Shown here one piece after another: positions 48,724-57,930 of a DNA stretch of 64,000 nucleotides. Both the position numbers and the translations under genes were made by a program. Origin of the DNA: Paraburkholderia sp. D15 (lineage in GTDB: Bacteria; Pseudomonadota; Gammaproteobacteria; Burkholderiales; Burkholderiaceae); NCBI RefSeq assembly GCF_029910215.1, contig NZ_CP110395.1:4216001-4280000 (forward strand), in the 5' to 3' direction. The notes beneath the pieces were generated by a model that ran no database searches, was not told the DNA's origin, and was given only the letters and a program-made list of their open reading frames with translations. The first letter of the stretch is position 1. Each line of letters starts with the position of its first letter.

Positions 48724-49059
48724 TCATACCTGCATCTGCATGATGTCGTTGTAGGCGGACACCAGCTTGTTGCGCACCTGCAGGCCGAACTGGAAGCCGA
48801 CGTTGGCCTTCTGCATGTCGACCATCACGTCGTTCAGCGACACGTTGGACGCGCCGAGTTCGAACGCCTGCGATTCACCGACGGCCTTGGTCTGGTCGCT
48901 GCTGATCTTGTCCAGCGATGCCTTCAGCGCCGACGCGAAACCGCTCGCCGTCGCCGCGCCGGACTGATCGGCGACCGAGGTGTTGGCGCCGGCCGCCTGC
49001 GCGGCCATCGACTGCATCTGTTGCAGCGCCGACGACAGCGCGTTCACGGGCATAGTCAT
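48724..49059 (-). CDS. fliE: Flagellar hook-basal body protein FliE
   Basis: A 111-aa junction protein linking the MS ring to the rod. The C-terminal half, [20 protein letters not shown] and [20 protein letters not shown], is the family hallmark. GGAGA lies five bases before the ATG. It is divergent from fliF with a 234-bp gap that must contain promoters for both; an AGCCCCGAAAGTAGGGG-like inverted repeat is visible near 49138-49155. Confidence 0.96.
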   Translation of the reverse strand: MTMPVNALSSALQQMQSMAAQAAGANTSVADQSGAATASGFASALKASLDKISSDQTKAVGESQAFELGASNVSLNDVMVDMQKANVGFQFGLQVRNKLVSAYNDIMQMQV

Positions 49060-49293
49060 GTTCTCTCCACGAATGAGACCGGCATACCGGAACCGTACCG
49101 ATCTGGGATGAAAGCATAGCAGCGGCGCATACGGGAAAGCCCCGAAAGTAGGGGTGAAACCCGGCTCTATTCAAGCAATCGGGTTGAGCCACGGTGCGGA
49201 TAATTTCAAGGGTGAAAGTCTCTGTCCGTACGGCCGCCGACCTCGGCGCGCTCCCGCGGCAGAACGCAAAGGCATCCCGGAGATACCCGACGC

Positions 49294-51090
49294 ATGGATT
49301 CGTCAGCCAACTCTTTGATCAACCCCGACGCCCGCATGGGCCTCGCCGGCGCGCAGCCCGGCGCCGGTGCGGCCGCAGGCCAGGCCGGCGCCGCGGATCT
49401 CGGCGGCCTCGGGGGCAACCTCGGCGGCAACTTCGGCCAGCGCCTGTCGGGCCTCGCGCAGATGCGCGGCAACCCGCGCGCGCCGCTGATCTTCGCCGTC
49501 GCGCTGCTGGTCGCGGTGGTCGCGGGCCTGTTCCTGTGGTCGCGCGCGCCGGACTACAAGGTGCTCTACAGCAACCTGTCGGACCGCGACGGCGGCGCGA
49601 TCATCACCGCGCTGCAGGCCGCCAACATTCCGTACAAGTTCTCCGACTCCGGCGGCGCGATCCTCGTCCCGGCCGATCAGGTGCATGAAATGCGTCTGCG
49701 CCTCGCGTCGCAGGGCTTGCCCAAGAGCGGCTCGGTCGGCTTCGAACTGATGGACAACCAGAAGTTCGGCATCAGCCAGTTCGCCGAACAGATCAACTAT
49801 CAGCGCTCGCTGGAAGGCGAGCTGGAACGCACGATCGAATCGATCTCGTCGGTGAAGTCGGCCCGCGTGCATCTGGCGATTCCGAAGCCCTCGGTGTTCG
49901 TGCGCGACAAGGAAGCGCCGTCGGCCTCCGTGCTGGTCAATCTGTACCCGGGCCGCGCGCTCGACGAAGGCCAGGTGCTGGCGATCACGCATATGGTGTC
50001 GTCGGCCGTGCCGGATATGCCGGTCAAGGGCGTCACGATTCTCGACCAGGACGGCAACCTGCTCACGCAGCCGTCGGGCGGCAGCGGTCTGGACGCGTCG
50101 CAGCTCAAGTATCGTCAGCAGATCGAACGCAACACGCAGCAGCGCATCGACTCGATCCTCTCGCCGCTGTTCGGCGCCGGCAACGCGCATTCGCAGGTCA
50201 GCGCGGATATCGACTTCTCGCGCATCGAACAGACCTCGGAAAACTACGGCCCGAACGGCAACCCGCAGCAGGCGGCGATCCGCAGCCAGCAGTCGAGCAC
50301 CGCGACGGAAATGTCGCAGGCCGGCGCCTCGGGCGTGCCGGGCGCGCTGTCGAACCAGCCGCCGCAGCCGGCTTCGGCGCCGATCAACGCGCCGAACGGC
50401 GCGAGCGGCGTGAGCACCACGCCGGTCAGCGACCGCAAGGATTCGACCACCAACTACGAGCTCGACAAGACGGTACGCCACCTCGAACAGCCGATGGGCG
50501 GCATCAAGCGCCTGTCCGTGGCGGTGGTGGTCAACTATCTGCGCGTGGTCGACGCCAAGGGCCACGCGACGATGCAGCCGGTCACCGCCGACAAGCTCGC
50601 GCAGGTCAACCAGCTGGTGAAGGACGCGATGGGCTTCGACGCGGCGCGTGGCGACTCGGTCAACGTGGTCAACAGCCCGTTCTCGACCGAAATCGACCCG
50701 AACGCCGACCTGCCATGGTGGCGCACGCCGGACATGATCGCGCTCGCCAAGCAGATCGCGACCTACCTCGGCATCGGCGCAGTCGCCCTGTTCCTGTACT
50801 TCGTGATGGTGAAGCCGGCGCTGCGCCGCGCTTTCCCGCCGCCGCAGCCGGCCGCGGTCGCGGCACTGGCCTCGCCGGACGACGAGCCGATCCTGCTGGA
50901 CGGCATCCCGCCGGCCGAGCGCGCCGGCGTGAACAGCGTCGCCGAGCTGGAAGGCGACTCCGAGCTGCTGGCGCTCGAAAACGCCAAGCACAAATATGAG
51001 CGGAACCTGGAATTCGCCCGCAGCATCGCGCGCCAGGATCCGAAGATCGTTGCAACCGTCGTGAAAAATTGGGTGACCGATGAGCGCTGA
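49294..51090 (+). CDS. fliF: Flagellar MS-ring protein FliF
   Basis: A 598-aa inner-membrane protein forming the MS ring. A Gly/Ala-rich N-terminus leads to the first membrane helix (APLIFAVALLVAVVAGLFLW, about residues 65-84). The YscJ-like ring-building domains follow, including LYSNLSDRDGG and SVKSARVHLAIPKPSVFVRD, and the second helix is near residues 490-510. The cytoplasmic FliG-binding tail is at the end (ENAKHKYERNLEFARSIARQ). The stop overlaps fliG by eleven bases. Confidence 0.97.
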   Translation: MDSSANSLINPDARMGLAGAQPGAGAAAGQAGAADLGGLGGNLGGNFGQRLSGLAQMRGNPRAPLIFAVALLVAVVAGLFLWSRAPDYKVLYSNLSDRDGGAIITALQAANIPYKFSDSGGAILVPADQVHEMRLRLASQGLPKSGSVGFELMDNQKFGISQFAEQINYQRSLEGELERTIESISSVKSARVHLAIPKPSVFVRDKEAPSASVLVNLYPGRALDEGQVLAITHMVSSAVPDMPVKGVTILDQDGNLLTQPSGGSGLDASQLKYRQQIERNTQQRIDSILSPLFGAGNAHSQVSADIDFSRIEQTSENYGPNGNPQQAAIRSQQSSTATEMSQAGASGVPGALSNQPPQPASAPINAPNGASGVSTTPVSDRKDSTTNYELDKTVRHLEQPMGGIKRLSVAVVVNYLRVVDAKGHATMQPVTADKLAQVNQLVKDAMGFDAARGDSVNVVNSPFSTEIDPNADLPWWRTPDMIALAKQIATYLGIGAVALFLYFVMVKPALRRAFPPPQPAAVAALASPDDEPILLDGIPPAERAGVNSVAELEGDSELLALENAKHKYERNLEFARSIARQDPKIVATVVKNWVTDER

Positions 51091-52075
51091 AGGCGTAATG
51101 AAGAGCGCGCTCCTGCTGATGTCGATCGGCGAGGAAGAAGCCGCGCAGGTGTTCAAGTTCCTCGGGCCGCGTGAAGTCCAGAAGATCGGCGTGGCGATGG
51201 CCGCGTTGAAGAGCGTGACCCGCGAGCAGATCGATGTCGTGCTGCAGGAGTTTGTCCGCGAGGCGGAACAGCACACCGGCATGTCGCTGGATTCGAACGA
51301 GTACATCCGTTCGGTGCTGACCAAGGCGCTCGGCGACGACAAGGCCGGCGCGATCATCGACCGGATTCTGCAGGGCAGCGATACCAGCGGTATCGAAGGC
51401 CTGAAGTGGATGGACTCCGCCGCGGTCGCCGAACTGATCAAGAACGAGCACCCACAGATTATCGCGACGATCCTGGTCCACCTGGACCGCGATCAGGCGT
51501 CGGAAATCGTCGCCTGCTTCACGGACCGGCTGCGCAACGACGTGCTGCTGCGGATCGCGACGCTCGACGGTATCCAGCCAGCCGCGCTGCGCGAACTCGA
51601 CGACGTGCTCACCGGCCTGCTGTCGGGCAGCGACAACCTCAAGCGCAGCCCGATGGGCGGCATCCGCACGGCGGCCGAAATCCTCAACTTCATGTCGAGC
51701 AACCATGAAGAAGGCGTGATCGAAAACGTGCGCCAGTACGACGCGGAACTCGCGCAGAAGATCATCGATCAGATGTTCGTGTTCGAGAACCTGCTCGATC
51801 TGGAAGACCGCGCGATCCAGCTGCTGCTGAAGGAAGTCGAGTCCGAAGCGCTGATCATCTCGCTGAAGGGCGCGCCGCCCGCGCTGCGCCAGAAATTCCT
51901 CTCGAACATGTCGCAGCGTGCCGCCGAACTGCTCGCCGAAGACCTCGATGCGCGCGGTCCGGTACGCGTCTCCGAAGTCGAGACGCAGCAGCGCCGCATC
52001 CTGCAGATCGTGCGCAATCTGGCCGAGAGCGGTCAGATCGTGCTAGGCGGCAAGGCGGAAGATGCATATGTCTAA
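51080..52075 (+). CDS. fliG: Flagellar motor switch protein FliG
   Basis: A 331-aa C-ring protein. The N-terminal domain (MKSALLLMSIGEEEAAQVFK) binds FliF and the middle domain holds IKNEHPQIIATILVHLD with the EHPQ motif. The C-terminal armadillo part contains FVFENLLDLEDRAIQLLLKE, whose charged residues face the stator. It overlaps fliF upstream and fliH downstream, giving tight coupling. Confidence 0.97.
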   Translation: MSAEGVMKSALLLMSIGEEEAAQVFKFLGPREVQKIGVAMAALKSVTREQIDVVLQEFVREAEQHTGMSLDSNEYIRSVLTKALGDDKAGAIIDRILQGSDTSGIEGLKWMDSAAVAELIKNEHPQIIATILVHLDRDQASEIVACFTDRLRNDVLLRIATLDGIQPAALRELDDVLTGLLSGSDNLKRSPMGGIRTAAEILNFMSSNHEEGVIENVRQYDAELAQKIIDQMFVFENLLDLEDRAIQLLLKEVESEALIISLKGAPPALRQKFLSNMSQRAAELLAEDLDARGPVRVSEVETQQRRILQIVRNLAESGQIVLGGKAEDAYV

Positions 52076-52745
52076 TCAGAACGCCTCGGCGAAGGACAGT
52101 CTCTCGGCCTATCAGCGCTGGGAGATGGCCTCGTTCGATCCGGCGCCGCCCGCACCGCCCGAACCCGAGGTCGACGACGGCGCGTTCGAGGCCGAACTCG
52201 AACGCCTGCGCGACGCCGCTCATGCACAGGGCATCGCGTCCGGCCACGTCGCCGGTCAGGCGCTCGGCTATCAGGCCGGCTACGAACAGGGGCATGCACA
52301 GGGTTTCGAGCAGGGCCAGAGCGAAGCGCGCGAAGAAGCGGCGCGGCTCGCCGCGCTGGCCGAGACCTTCAAGGCGGCGCTCGACGGCGCTCAGGGCACG
52401 ATCTCCGAGACGCTGGTCGCGCTGGCGCTGGATATCGCGCAGCAGGTCGTACGCCAGCACGTGCAGCACGACCCGACCGCGCTGATCGCCGCCGCGCGTG
52501 AGGTGCTGGCGACCGAACCGACGCTGATCGGCGCGCCGGCGTTGATCGTGAGTCCGGCCGATCTGCCCGTTGTCGAAGCGTATCTGATGGAAGAACTGCA
52601 AACGCGCGGCTGGACCGTGCGTACCGATCCGGCGGTGGAGCGCGGCGGCTGCCGCGCGCAAGCCAGCACCGGCGAAGTGGATGCGGGCATCGACACGCGC
52701 TGGGAGCGCGTGGCGGCGGCCCTCGGCAAAGTGAGCACGTGGTGA
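52062..52745 (+). CDS. fliH: Flagellar export ATPase regulator FliH
   Basis: A 227-aa protein. The middle carries the GxxxG-type repeats typical of FliH ([20 protein letters not shown] and [20 protein letters not shown]) and the C-terminus is the V-ATPase-E-like domain ending [17 protein letters not shown] ([17 protein letters not shown]). FliH controls FliI and docks it at the export gate. The start is ATG 52062 or 52068; both overlap fliG. Confidence 0.95.
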   Translation: MHMSNQNASAKDSLSAYQRWEMASFDPAPPAPPEPEVDDGAFEAELERLRDAAHAQGIASGHVAGQALGYQAGYEQGHAQGFEQGQSEAREEAARLAALAETFKAALDGAQGTISETLVALALDIAQQVVRQHVQHDPTALIAAAREVLATEPTLIGAPALIVSPADLPVVEAYLMEELQTRGWTVRTDPAVERGGCRAQASTGEVDAGIDTRWERVAAALGKVSTW

Positions 52746-54448
52746 AACCGACGCTCGAAGATATTCGCGCCAGCGATTTGACGCCGCTCGAACGCGAGCT
52801 GGCGCTGGCATCGTTTGGCGCGGAAGCGTTGACGGATGGCGCGGCGGCTAGCGCGGCGGCCGGCGTGTCTGCCAGTGCTTCGCCGGACGCGGCGGCAGCT
52901 TCGCCCTCCGCCTCGCGCGTCGCCGCGCAGCGCGATCCGGCGCTCGGGCATCCGGCGAGCGGCGCGGCGGCGAGCCGTGAATCGGCCGCGACGGTGACGG
53001 CCGCGGCAGGCATCGCGGCAAATCCCGGCGAACGCCCCGCCCCCGCTCCCTACGATCCCGCACTCGACAGCAACCCCTACACCCAGGCCTGGCGCGGCCG
53101 GCTCGACGCGCTGCGCGAACGCAACGCGATCGCCAAGCCGATGCGCGCCTGCGGACGCCTGACGCGCGCGGCGGGTCTGGTGCTCGAAGCCGTCGGCCTG
53201 CGCCTGTCGGTGGGCGCCGAAGTGATGATCGAGCTGCCGCAAGGCAGTTCGCTGCCGATGGCCGAAGCCGAAGTCGTCGGCTTTTCCGGCGACAAACTGT
53301 TTCTGATGCCGACCACCGAGGTGATCGGCCTGTTGCCCGGCGCGCGCGTCTATCCGCTCGAAAGCGCGCCGATCGCCGATCCGATGGCGGGGGCGAAGCG
53401 CCTGCCGGTCGGCTGGGAATTGCTCGGCCGCGTGCTGGATGCGTCCGGCCGTCCGCTCGACGGTCTCGGCCCGCTCGGCACGCACTCGGACGCGCCGCTG
53501 TCCGCGCCGGTCATCAACCCGCTGCATCGCGAGCCGATTCACAAGGTGCTCGACGTCGGCGTGCGCGCGATCAACTCGCTGCTGACCGTCGGCCGGGGCC
53601 AGCGCATGGGCCTGTTCGCGGGCTCGGGCGTCGGCAAATCGGTGCTGCTCGGCACGATGGCGCGCTACACCAGCGCCGAGGTGATCGTGATCGGCCTGAT
53701 CGGCGAACGCGGCCGCGAAGTGAAGGAATTCATCGAACAGATTCTCGGCGAGGAAGGTCTGGCGCGCTCGGTGGTGATTGCCGCGCCGGCCGACGTCTCG
53801 CCGCTGCTGCGAATGCAGGCGGCGTCGTATTCGACGTCGCTCGCCGAGTATTTCCGCGATCAGGGCAAGCACGTGCTGCTGCTGATGGATTCGCTGACGC
53901 GTTACGCGATGGCGCAACGCGAAATCGCATTGGCCGTGGGCGAGCCGCCCGCCACCAAGGGGTATCCGCCTTCGGTGTTCGCCAAGCTGCCGGCGCTCGT
54001 GGAGCGCACCGGCAACGGCCCGGCGGGCGGCGGATCGATCACCGCGTTCTACACCGTGCTGACCGAAGGCGACGACCAGCAGGACCCGATCGCCGACTCC
54101 GCGCGGGCGATTCTGGACGGCCACATCGTGCTGTCGCGTTCGCTGGCCGAGGCCGGCCACTACCCGGCGATCGACATCGAAGCCTCGATTAGCCGGGCAA
54201 TGACCGCGCTGATCGACGATAACCATCTGGAAAAAACGCGTATGTTCAAGCAGATGCTGTCGCGCTATCAGCGCAACCGCGATCTGATCAACGTCGGCGC
54301 CTATTCGAGCGGGCGCGATGCGCTGCTCGACCGCGCGATTGCGCTGTACCCCCGGATGGAAGCATTTTTGCAGCAAGGTTTTCGCGAATGCGCGAACTTT
54401 GAACCGAGTCTCGAGATGCTGGACGCGCTGTTTGCCCAAGGAGGCTGA
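52739..54448 (+). CDS. fliI: Flagellar protein export ATPase FliI
   Basis: A 569-aa export ATPase related to the F1 beta subunit. Walker [14 protein letters not shown] lies near residue 294, followed by [15 protein letters not shown], the Walker B region [20 protein letters not shown] and the arginine-bearing C-terminal [14 protein letters not shown]. The GTG start overlaps fliH. The protein is about 100 residues longer than usual because of an Ala/Ser-rich, probably disordered, N-terminal insertion (about residues 30-115). Confidence 0.96.
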   Translation: MVKPTLEDIRASDLTPLERELALASFGAEALTDGAAASAAAGVSASASPDAAAASPSASRVAAQRDPALGHPASGAAASRESAATVTAAAGIAANPGERPAPAPYDPALDSNPYTQAWRGRLDALRERNAIAKPMRACGRLTRAAGLVLEAVGLRLSVGAEVMIELPQGSSLPMAEAEVVGFSGDKLFLMPTTEVIGLLPGARVYPLESAPIADPMAGAKRLPVGWELLGRVLDASGRPLDGLGPLGTHSDAPLSAPVINPLHREPIHKVLDVGVRAINSLLTVGRGQRMGLFAGSGVGKSVLLGTMARYTSAEVIVIGLIGERGREVKEFIEQILGEEGLARSVVIAAPADVSPLLRMQAASYSTSLAEYFRDQGKHVLLLMDSLTRYAMAQREIALAVGEPPATKGYPPSVFAKLPALVERTGNGPAGGGSITAFYTVLTEGDDQQDPIADSARAILDGHIVLSRSLAEAGHYPAIDIEASISRAMTALIDDNHLEKTRMFKQMLSRYQRNRDLINVGAYSSGRDALLDRAIALYPRMEAFLQQGFRECANFEPSLEMLDALFAQGG

Positions 54449-54450
54449 CG

Positions 54451-54900
54451 ATGGCGAAACACTTTCCGATCAAGACGCTTATCGGCCTGGCGCAGGACGA
54501 TGTCGACGCCGCCGCGCAACGTCTGGGCCGCGCGCAGCGCGAGCGCAACGACGTGCAGTCGCAGCTCGACGCGCTGGTGCAGTACCGCGACGAGTATCAC
54601 GCGCGCTTCACCGCGACCGCCCAGAACGGCATGCCGGCCGGCAACATGCGCAACTTCCAGGCGTTCATCGACACGCTCGACGCGGCGATCGACCAGCAGC
54701 GCAACCTGCTGGTGACGGCCAATGCGCGCGTCGAGGCGGCAAAGCCGGAGTGGCAGCGCCAGAAGCAGAAGCTCGGCTCGTACGAAGTGCTGCAGGCGCG
54801 CGGCGAAGCAGCCGAAGCGAAAACCATGGCGCGGCGCGACCAGCGCGACGCCGACGAACACGCGGCGCGAATCCTGAGGATGCGCGCCGAGGGCGCATGA
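54451..54900 (+). CDS. fliJ: Flagellar export protein FliJ
   Basis: A 149-aa antiparallel coiled-coil protein (AAQRLGRAQRERNDVQSQLD and the C-terminal EAKTMARRDQRDADEHAARI) that resembles the gamma subunit of F1 and escorts export chaperones to the gate. It begins two bases after the fliI stop. Length is normal. Confidence 0.94.
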   Translation: MAKHFPIKTLIGLAQDDVDAAAQRLGRAQRERNDVQSQLDALVQYRDEYHARFTATAQNGMPAGNMRNFQAFIDTLDAAIDQQRNLLVTANARVEAAKPEWQRQKQKLGSYEVLQARGEAAEAKTMARRDQRDADEHAARILRMRAEGA

Positions 54901-54970
54901 CGCGCCGCCGGCGCGGACCGCGCCTCGATTGACTGACCGCCCCCCGTTTGACGGATTGACAGGATTCCCT

Positions 54971-56593
54971 ATGTCGTCACTTTCCCAGATCGGCTCGCTG
55001 CTCGGCACGGCCAACAGCACGTCCACGACCGCGGCGATCGCCGCTGCGGCGAATGCGCAGCCGTTCTCTCAAACACTGCAACAGAGCATCGACCAGCAAA
55101 GCAGCGCGGCTGCGCAAAGCGCGCGGCAACAGGCGTTGCAGCAAGCGGCGCAACAGGCGGCCTTGCAACAGCAGGCCGCGCAGCAAGCCGCCCAGCAACA
55201 GGCCGCACAAAGCGCGCGTCAGCAGCAGGCGGCGCAGTCTTCCGCACCGGCCGCGTCGTCGTCGAGCGTGCACGATGCACCGCCGCCGGCCGATCCGTCG
55301 ACGAAGAGCGCGAGCGACGCGAACAGCGCGAGCGGCAGCGGCAACTCGACGACCGCGTCGTCGTCCAGCTCGTCGAATTCGTCGGCGTCGTCGTCGGACA
55401 ATGCGCAGGCGGCGAATGGCAACACTGCGGGCAACACCGCGGGCAACACGGCGAACCCGCCGGCGAAGTCCGGCAACGCGGCCAGTTCGAGCGCCGCGAA
55501 CAACGCGAACGCTGCGGCGGCCGCGGCGGCTGCGCAGGCGCAAGCTCAGGCGAACGCCGCCGACACGGGCGCGCAAACCACGACGCCCGATCCCACGACC
55601 GCGACGACCGGTCTACCGGCCACGCTGGCGGACGGGACGACGGACGGCACCACGACCGGCACCGGCAAGAAAACCGGCGCAACCGATTCGAAGTCGACGC
55701 AGGACGCGTTGCAGGCGGCGCTGGCCGCTTTGGCGAACGGCCAGGGCGTGGTTCCTCAGCAGGCGCTGGCGAGCGGCGCGGCGGCGAATGCCGCATCGGC
55801 GGCGGGCGGGATGACGGGCACGACGGGATTGAATGGCACGTCGGACGGCAAGGCATCGGCGACGGGCTTGTTTGGCGACGGCAAGGGATCGAGCGCCGGA
55901 AAGACTGCGCTGACGGCGACGACGGCAGATCCGTCCGCGGCGGCGAAAGCGGCGGCGGACGCGTTGAGCGCGACGGCGGCGGCGGGCGGTGGTGTGCAGC
56001 CGGACGAGGCATCGTCGTTCAAGAGCGCGGCGGATGCCGCGACGGCGGCGTTGGCGGCGACGCAGGCCGCGGGCGCGGCGGGTGCCGCTAGCGCGGCGAC
56101 GGCGGCGCAGAGCACGGGTAATGCGGGTGCGGCGCAGGCGGCGAATGCGTTGGCGCCGCAGGTGGGGACATCGGATTGGGAAGAGGCGTTGAGTCAGAAG
56201 GTGGTGTTTCTGTCGAATGCGCATTCGCAGAGTGCCGAGCTGACATTGAATCCGAAGGATTTGGGTCCGTTACAGGTTGTGTTGCAGGTTGCCGATAACC
56301 ATGCGCATGCGCTGTTTGTCTCGCAGCACCAGTCGGTGCGGGAGGCGGTGGAGGCGGCGTTGCCGAAGTTGCGGGAGGCGATGGAAGCCAACGGCATCGG
56401 GTTGGGGAGCGCCAGTGTTAGCGATGGGTTTGCCCGGCAGGGCGGCGGGCAGCAAGCTAATGGCGGGGCCTCCGGCGGTCAGGGCGGGCGTAGTGGGGGG
56501 TATGCTGGCGGCGGTTCCGGGGATGCTTCTGCTCAGAGTGTGGTTAGTGTTCCTGTTAAGCGGACTGTGGGGTTGGTGGATACGTTTGCCTAG
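54971..56593 (+). CDS. fliK: Flagellar hook-length control protein FliK
   Basis: A 540-aa secreted molecular ruler. The first 400 residues are extremely Ala/Gln/Ser/Thr-rich and disordered. The C-terminal domain (about 405-500) has the FliK signature SAELTLNPKDLGPLQVVLQV and QSVREAVEAALPKLREAMEA, which switches FlhB specificity when the hook is complete. From about 55750 to the stop the codon use drifts to G- and T-ending codons, unlike the NNC-rich upstream genes. The ATG at 54971 starts the conserved MSSLSQIGSLLG. Confidence 0.94.
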   Translation: MSSLSQIGSLLGTANSTSTTAAIAAAANAQPFSQTLQQSIDQQSSAAAQSARQQALQQAAQQAALQQQAAQQAAQQQAAQSARQQQAAQSSAPAASSSSVHDAPPPADPSTKSASDANSASGSGNSTTASSSSSSNSSASSSDNAQAANGNTAGNTAGNTANPPAKSGNAASSSAANNANAAAAAAAAQAQAQANAADTGAQTTTPDPTTATTGLPATLADGTTDGTTTGTGKKTGATDSKSTQDALQAALAALANGQGVVPQQALASGAAANAASAAGGMTGTTGLNGTSDGKASATGLFGDGKGSSAGKTALTATTADPSAAAKAAADALSATAAAGGGVQPDEASSFKSAADAATAALAATQAAGAAGAASAATAAQSTGNAGAAQAANALAPQVGTSDWEEALSQKVVFLSNAHSQSAELTLNPKDLGPLQVVLQVADNHAHALFVSQHQSVREAVEAALPKLREAMEANGIGLGSASVSDGFARQGGGQQANGGASGGQGGRSGGYAGGGSGDASAQSVVSVPVKRTVGLVDTFA

Positions 56594-56600
56594 GGGTTTG

Positions 56601-56644
56601 TTGTGCCTCTGGCTGGGGTTTTTTGTGCCTCTGGCTGGGGTTTT
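56601..56644 (+). repeat. Two tandem 22-bp repeats after fliK, each ending in a T-run
   Basis: TTGTGCCTCTGGCTGGGG plus TTTT occurs at 56601-56622 and again, base for base, at 56623-56644, where the final T-run extends to eight. It lies eight bases after the fliK stop and could contribute to termination, though the possible stem is short. Confidence 0.75.
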
Positions 56645-56648
56645 TTTT

Positions 56649-56842
56649 GGCCTTTCCTTGATTTGTTAGTGGTCTATTAGCGTCGCCCCTGTGCGGGGCA
56701 GGCACTTACTTTCTTTGCCGCCGCAAAGAAAGTAAGCAAAGAAAGCGGCTTCACACCGCTAACTCTTAAGCGGGTCCCCCGCACAGTACTGGTAGTGGCC
56801 CATCTGGAATCCGTGCCCACGCACATTCCACGTCCGTGACAC
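56649..56842 (+). repeat. Left arm of a long inverted repeat between fliK and fliL
   Basis: This roughly 190-bp arm is closely similar, inverted, to 57026-57218. It contains the palindromes GCCCC/GGGGC (56685-56699) and a perfect 14-bp stem CTTACTTTCTTTGC/GCAAAGAAAGTAAG (56705-56736, loop CGCC). The innermost shared block includes CAGTACTGGTAGTGGCCCAT. It reads like one copy of a dispersed, structured repeat. Confidence 0.85.
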
Positions 56843-57025
56843 AGCAGTCATTCCTCCGGCGGCGCTACGCGCGCCGCAGGGTTCATCCGGTGGACGCATG
56901 AGGTTTCGTCCGGTGGGCGGCCGCCGAGGAGAAGCCGACGGCCCCACCGCGCACAAACGAAGCCGCTGCCTCTACGTGGACCGCTCCGGCGAGCGCGTGC
57001 GCGAGACGGGATGGATGAGCGCTTT
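56843..57025. other. Unique spacer between the inverted repeat arms
   Basis: These 183 bases separate the arms. No gene is recognisable; short open frames here have no family features. It would be the loop of a very long hairpin if the region is transcribed from fliK into fliL. Confidence 0.5.
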
Positions 57026-57218
57026 GTCACGAATGCGGAGTGTGCGGGGGCACGGATTCCAGATGGGCCACTACCAGTACTGTGCGGGGTGCCCGCTTAA
57101 GAATTAGCGGTGTGAGCGGCTTTCTCTTGCGTACTTCTCTTTGCCGCGGCAAAGAGAAGTATGTGCCGCCCCGCACAGGGGCAACGCTAATAGACCACTA
57201 GCAACACAAGGAAAGGCC
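57026..57218 (-). repeat. Right arm of the long inverted repeat between fliK and fliL
   Basis: Reverse-complement copy of the left arm with scattered substitutions. Its own palindrome, ACTTCTCTTTGCCG/CGGCAAAGAGAAGT (57133-57160), is perfect but differs in sequence from the one in the left arm, so both arms kept self-complementarity after diverging. Outward similarity (GGGTTTT-rich tracts) continues a further 20-30 bases on both sides. Confidence 0.85.
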
Positions 57219-57361
57219 AAAAAACCAAAACCCAAGCCACCGCAGGCCCACCCCAATAACCAGAGATAACCCTCAATAACCCTTCTTTTCGACCCATAGC
57301 GCAACGCGCAAATCAACAACAATCACCATCACCAGCACTAAAGGCAAGCAAAGCACACCTC

Positions 57362-57865
57362 ATGGCATCCACGACCGCAAACCAGCAAGCCGTGCCCTCT
57401 TCTCCGGGCCCCTTGAAGCGCATCATCCTGATCGCCCTCATCGCGATCATTGCCGCTGGCGCCGCCGGCGCGGGTGTGTGGTTCTTCATGTCCAAACGCG
57501 CCCCCGCGCCCGCTTCCACCGAAGCCGCCGCGCCGCCGCCGCCGGCCGTGCCGCTGTTCTTCCCGCTCGAATCGATGACCGTCAACCTCCAGTCGGACGA
57601 CGGCCAGCAACACTTCCTGCGCATCGGCCTCACGCTCAAGCTCGGCGACGCCCGCACCCAGCAGGAACTCACCGACCATATGCCGGAAGTGCGCAGCCAC
57701 ATCCTGCTCGCACTGTCGAACAAGCACCCGGAAGAACTCGCGCCGCTCGACGGCAAACGCGCGCTCGCCACCGAACTGAAAACGTTGATCGAACAGCCCA
57801 GCGACAAGGGCGCTGCGCCGATCCACGTCCAGGACGTGCTGTTCACCGAATTCGTCGTGCAGTGA
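57362..57865 (+). CDS. fliL: Flagellar basal body-associated protein FliL
   Basis: A 167-aa inner-membrane protein with one helix (IILIALIAIIAAGAAGAGVW, residues 21-40) and a periplasmic domain starting FFPLESMTVNLQSDDGQQHF. The C-terminus is VQDVLFTEFVVQ. FliL stabilises stator units around the motor. It opens the second half of the flagellar block; the inverted repeats lie in its upstream region, so it may have its own promoter. Confidence 0.95.
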   Translation: MASTTANQQAVPSSPGPLKRIILIALIAIIAAGAAGAGVWFFMSKRAPAPASTEAAAPPPPAVPLFFPLESMTVNLQSDDGQQHFLRIGLTLKLGDARTQQELTDHMPEVRSHILLALSNKHPEELAPLDGKRALATELKTLIEQPSDKGAAPIHVQDVLFTEFVVQ

Positions 57866-57930
57866 CGTCCGTCGTGACGTTGCATAACGCTGCCACCATC
57901 AACCGCCACGGGACGCACGAGGAATAAGGA

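Noticed and set aside
49303..51441. 712-codon minus-strand open frame
   Set aside because: Antisense to fliF/fliG; Arg/His/Val-rich translation without motifs.
52391..54439. 682-codon minus-strand open frame
   Set aside because: Antisense to fliH/fliI, no recognisable domain.
56601..57218. CRISPR array
   Set aside because: There are only two tandem 22-bp units without spacers, plus one inverted pair; there is no repeat-spacer periodicity and no cas genes.
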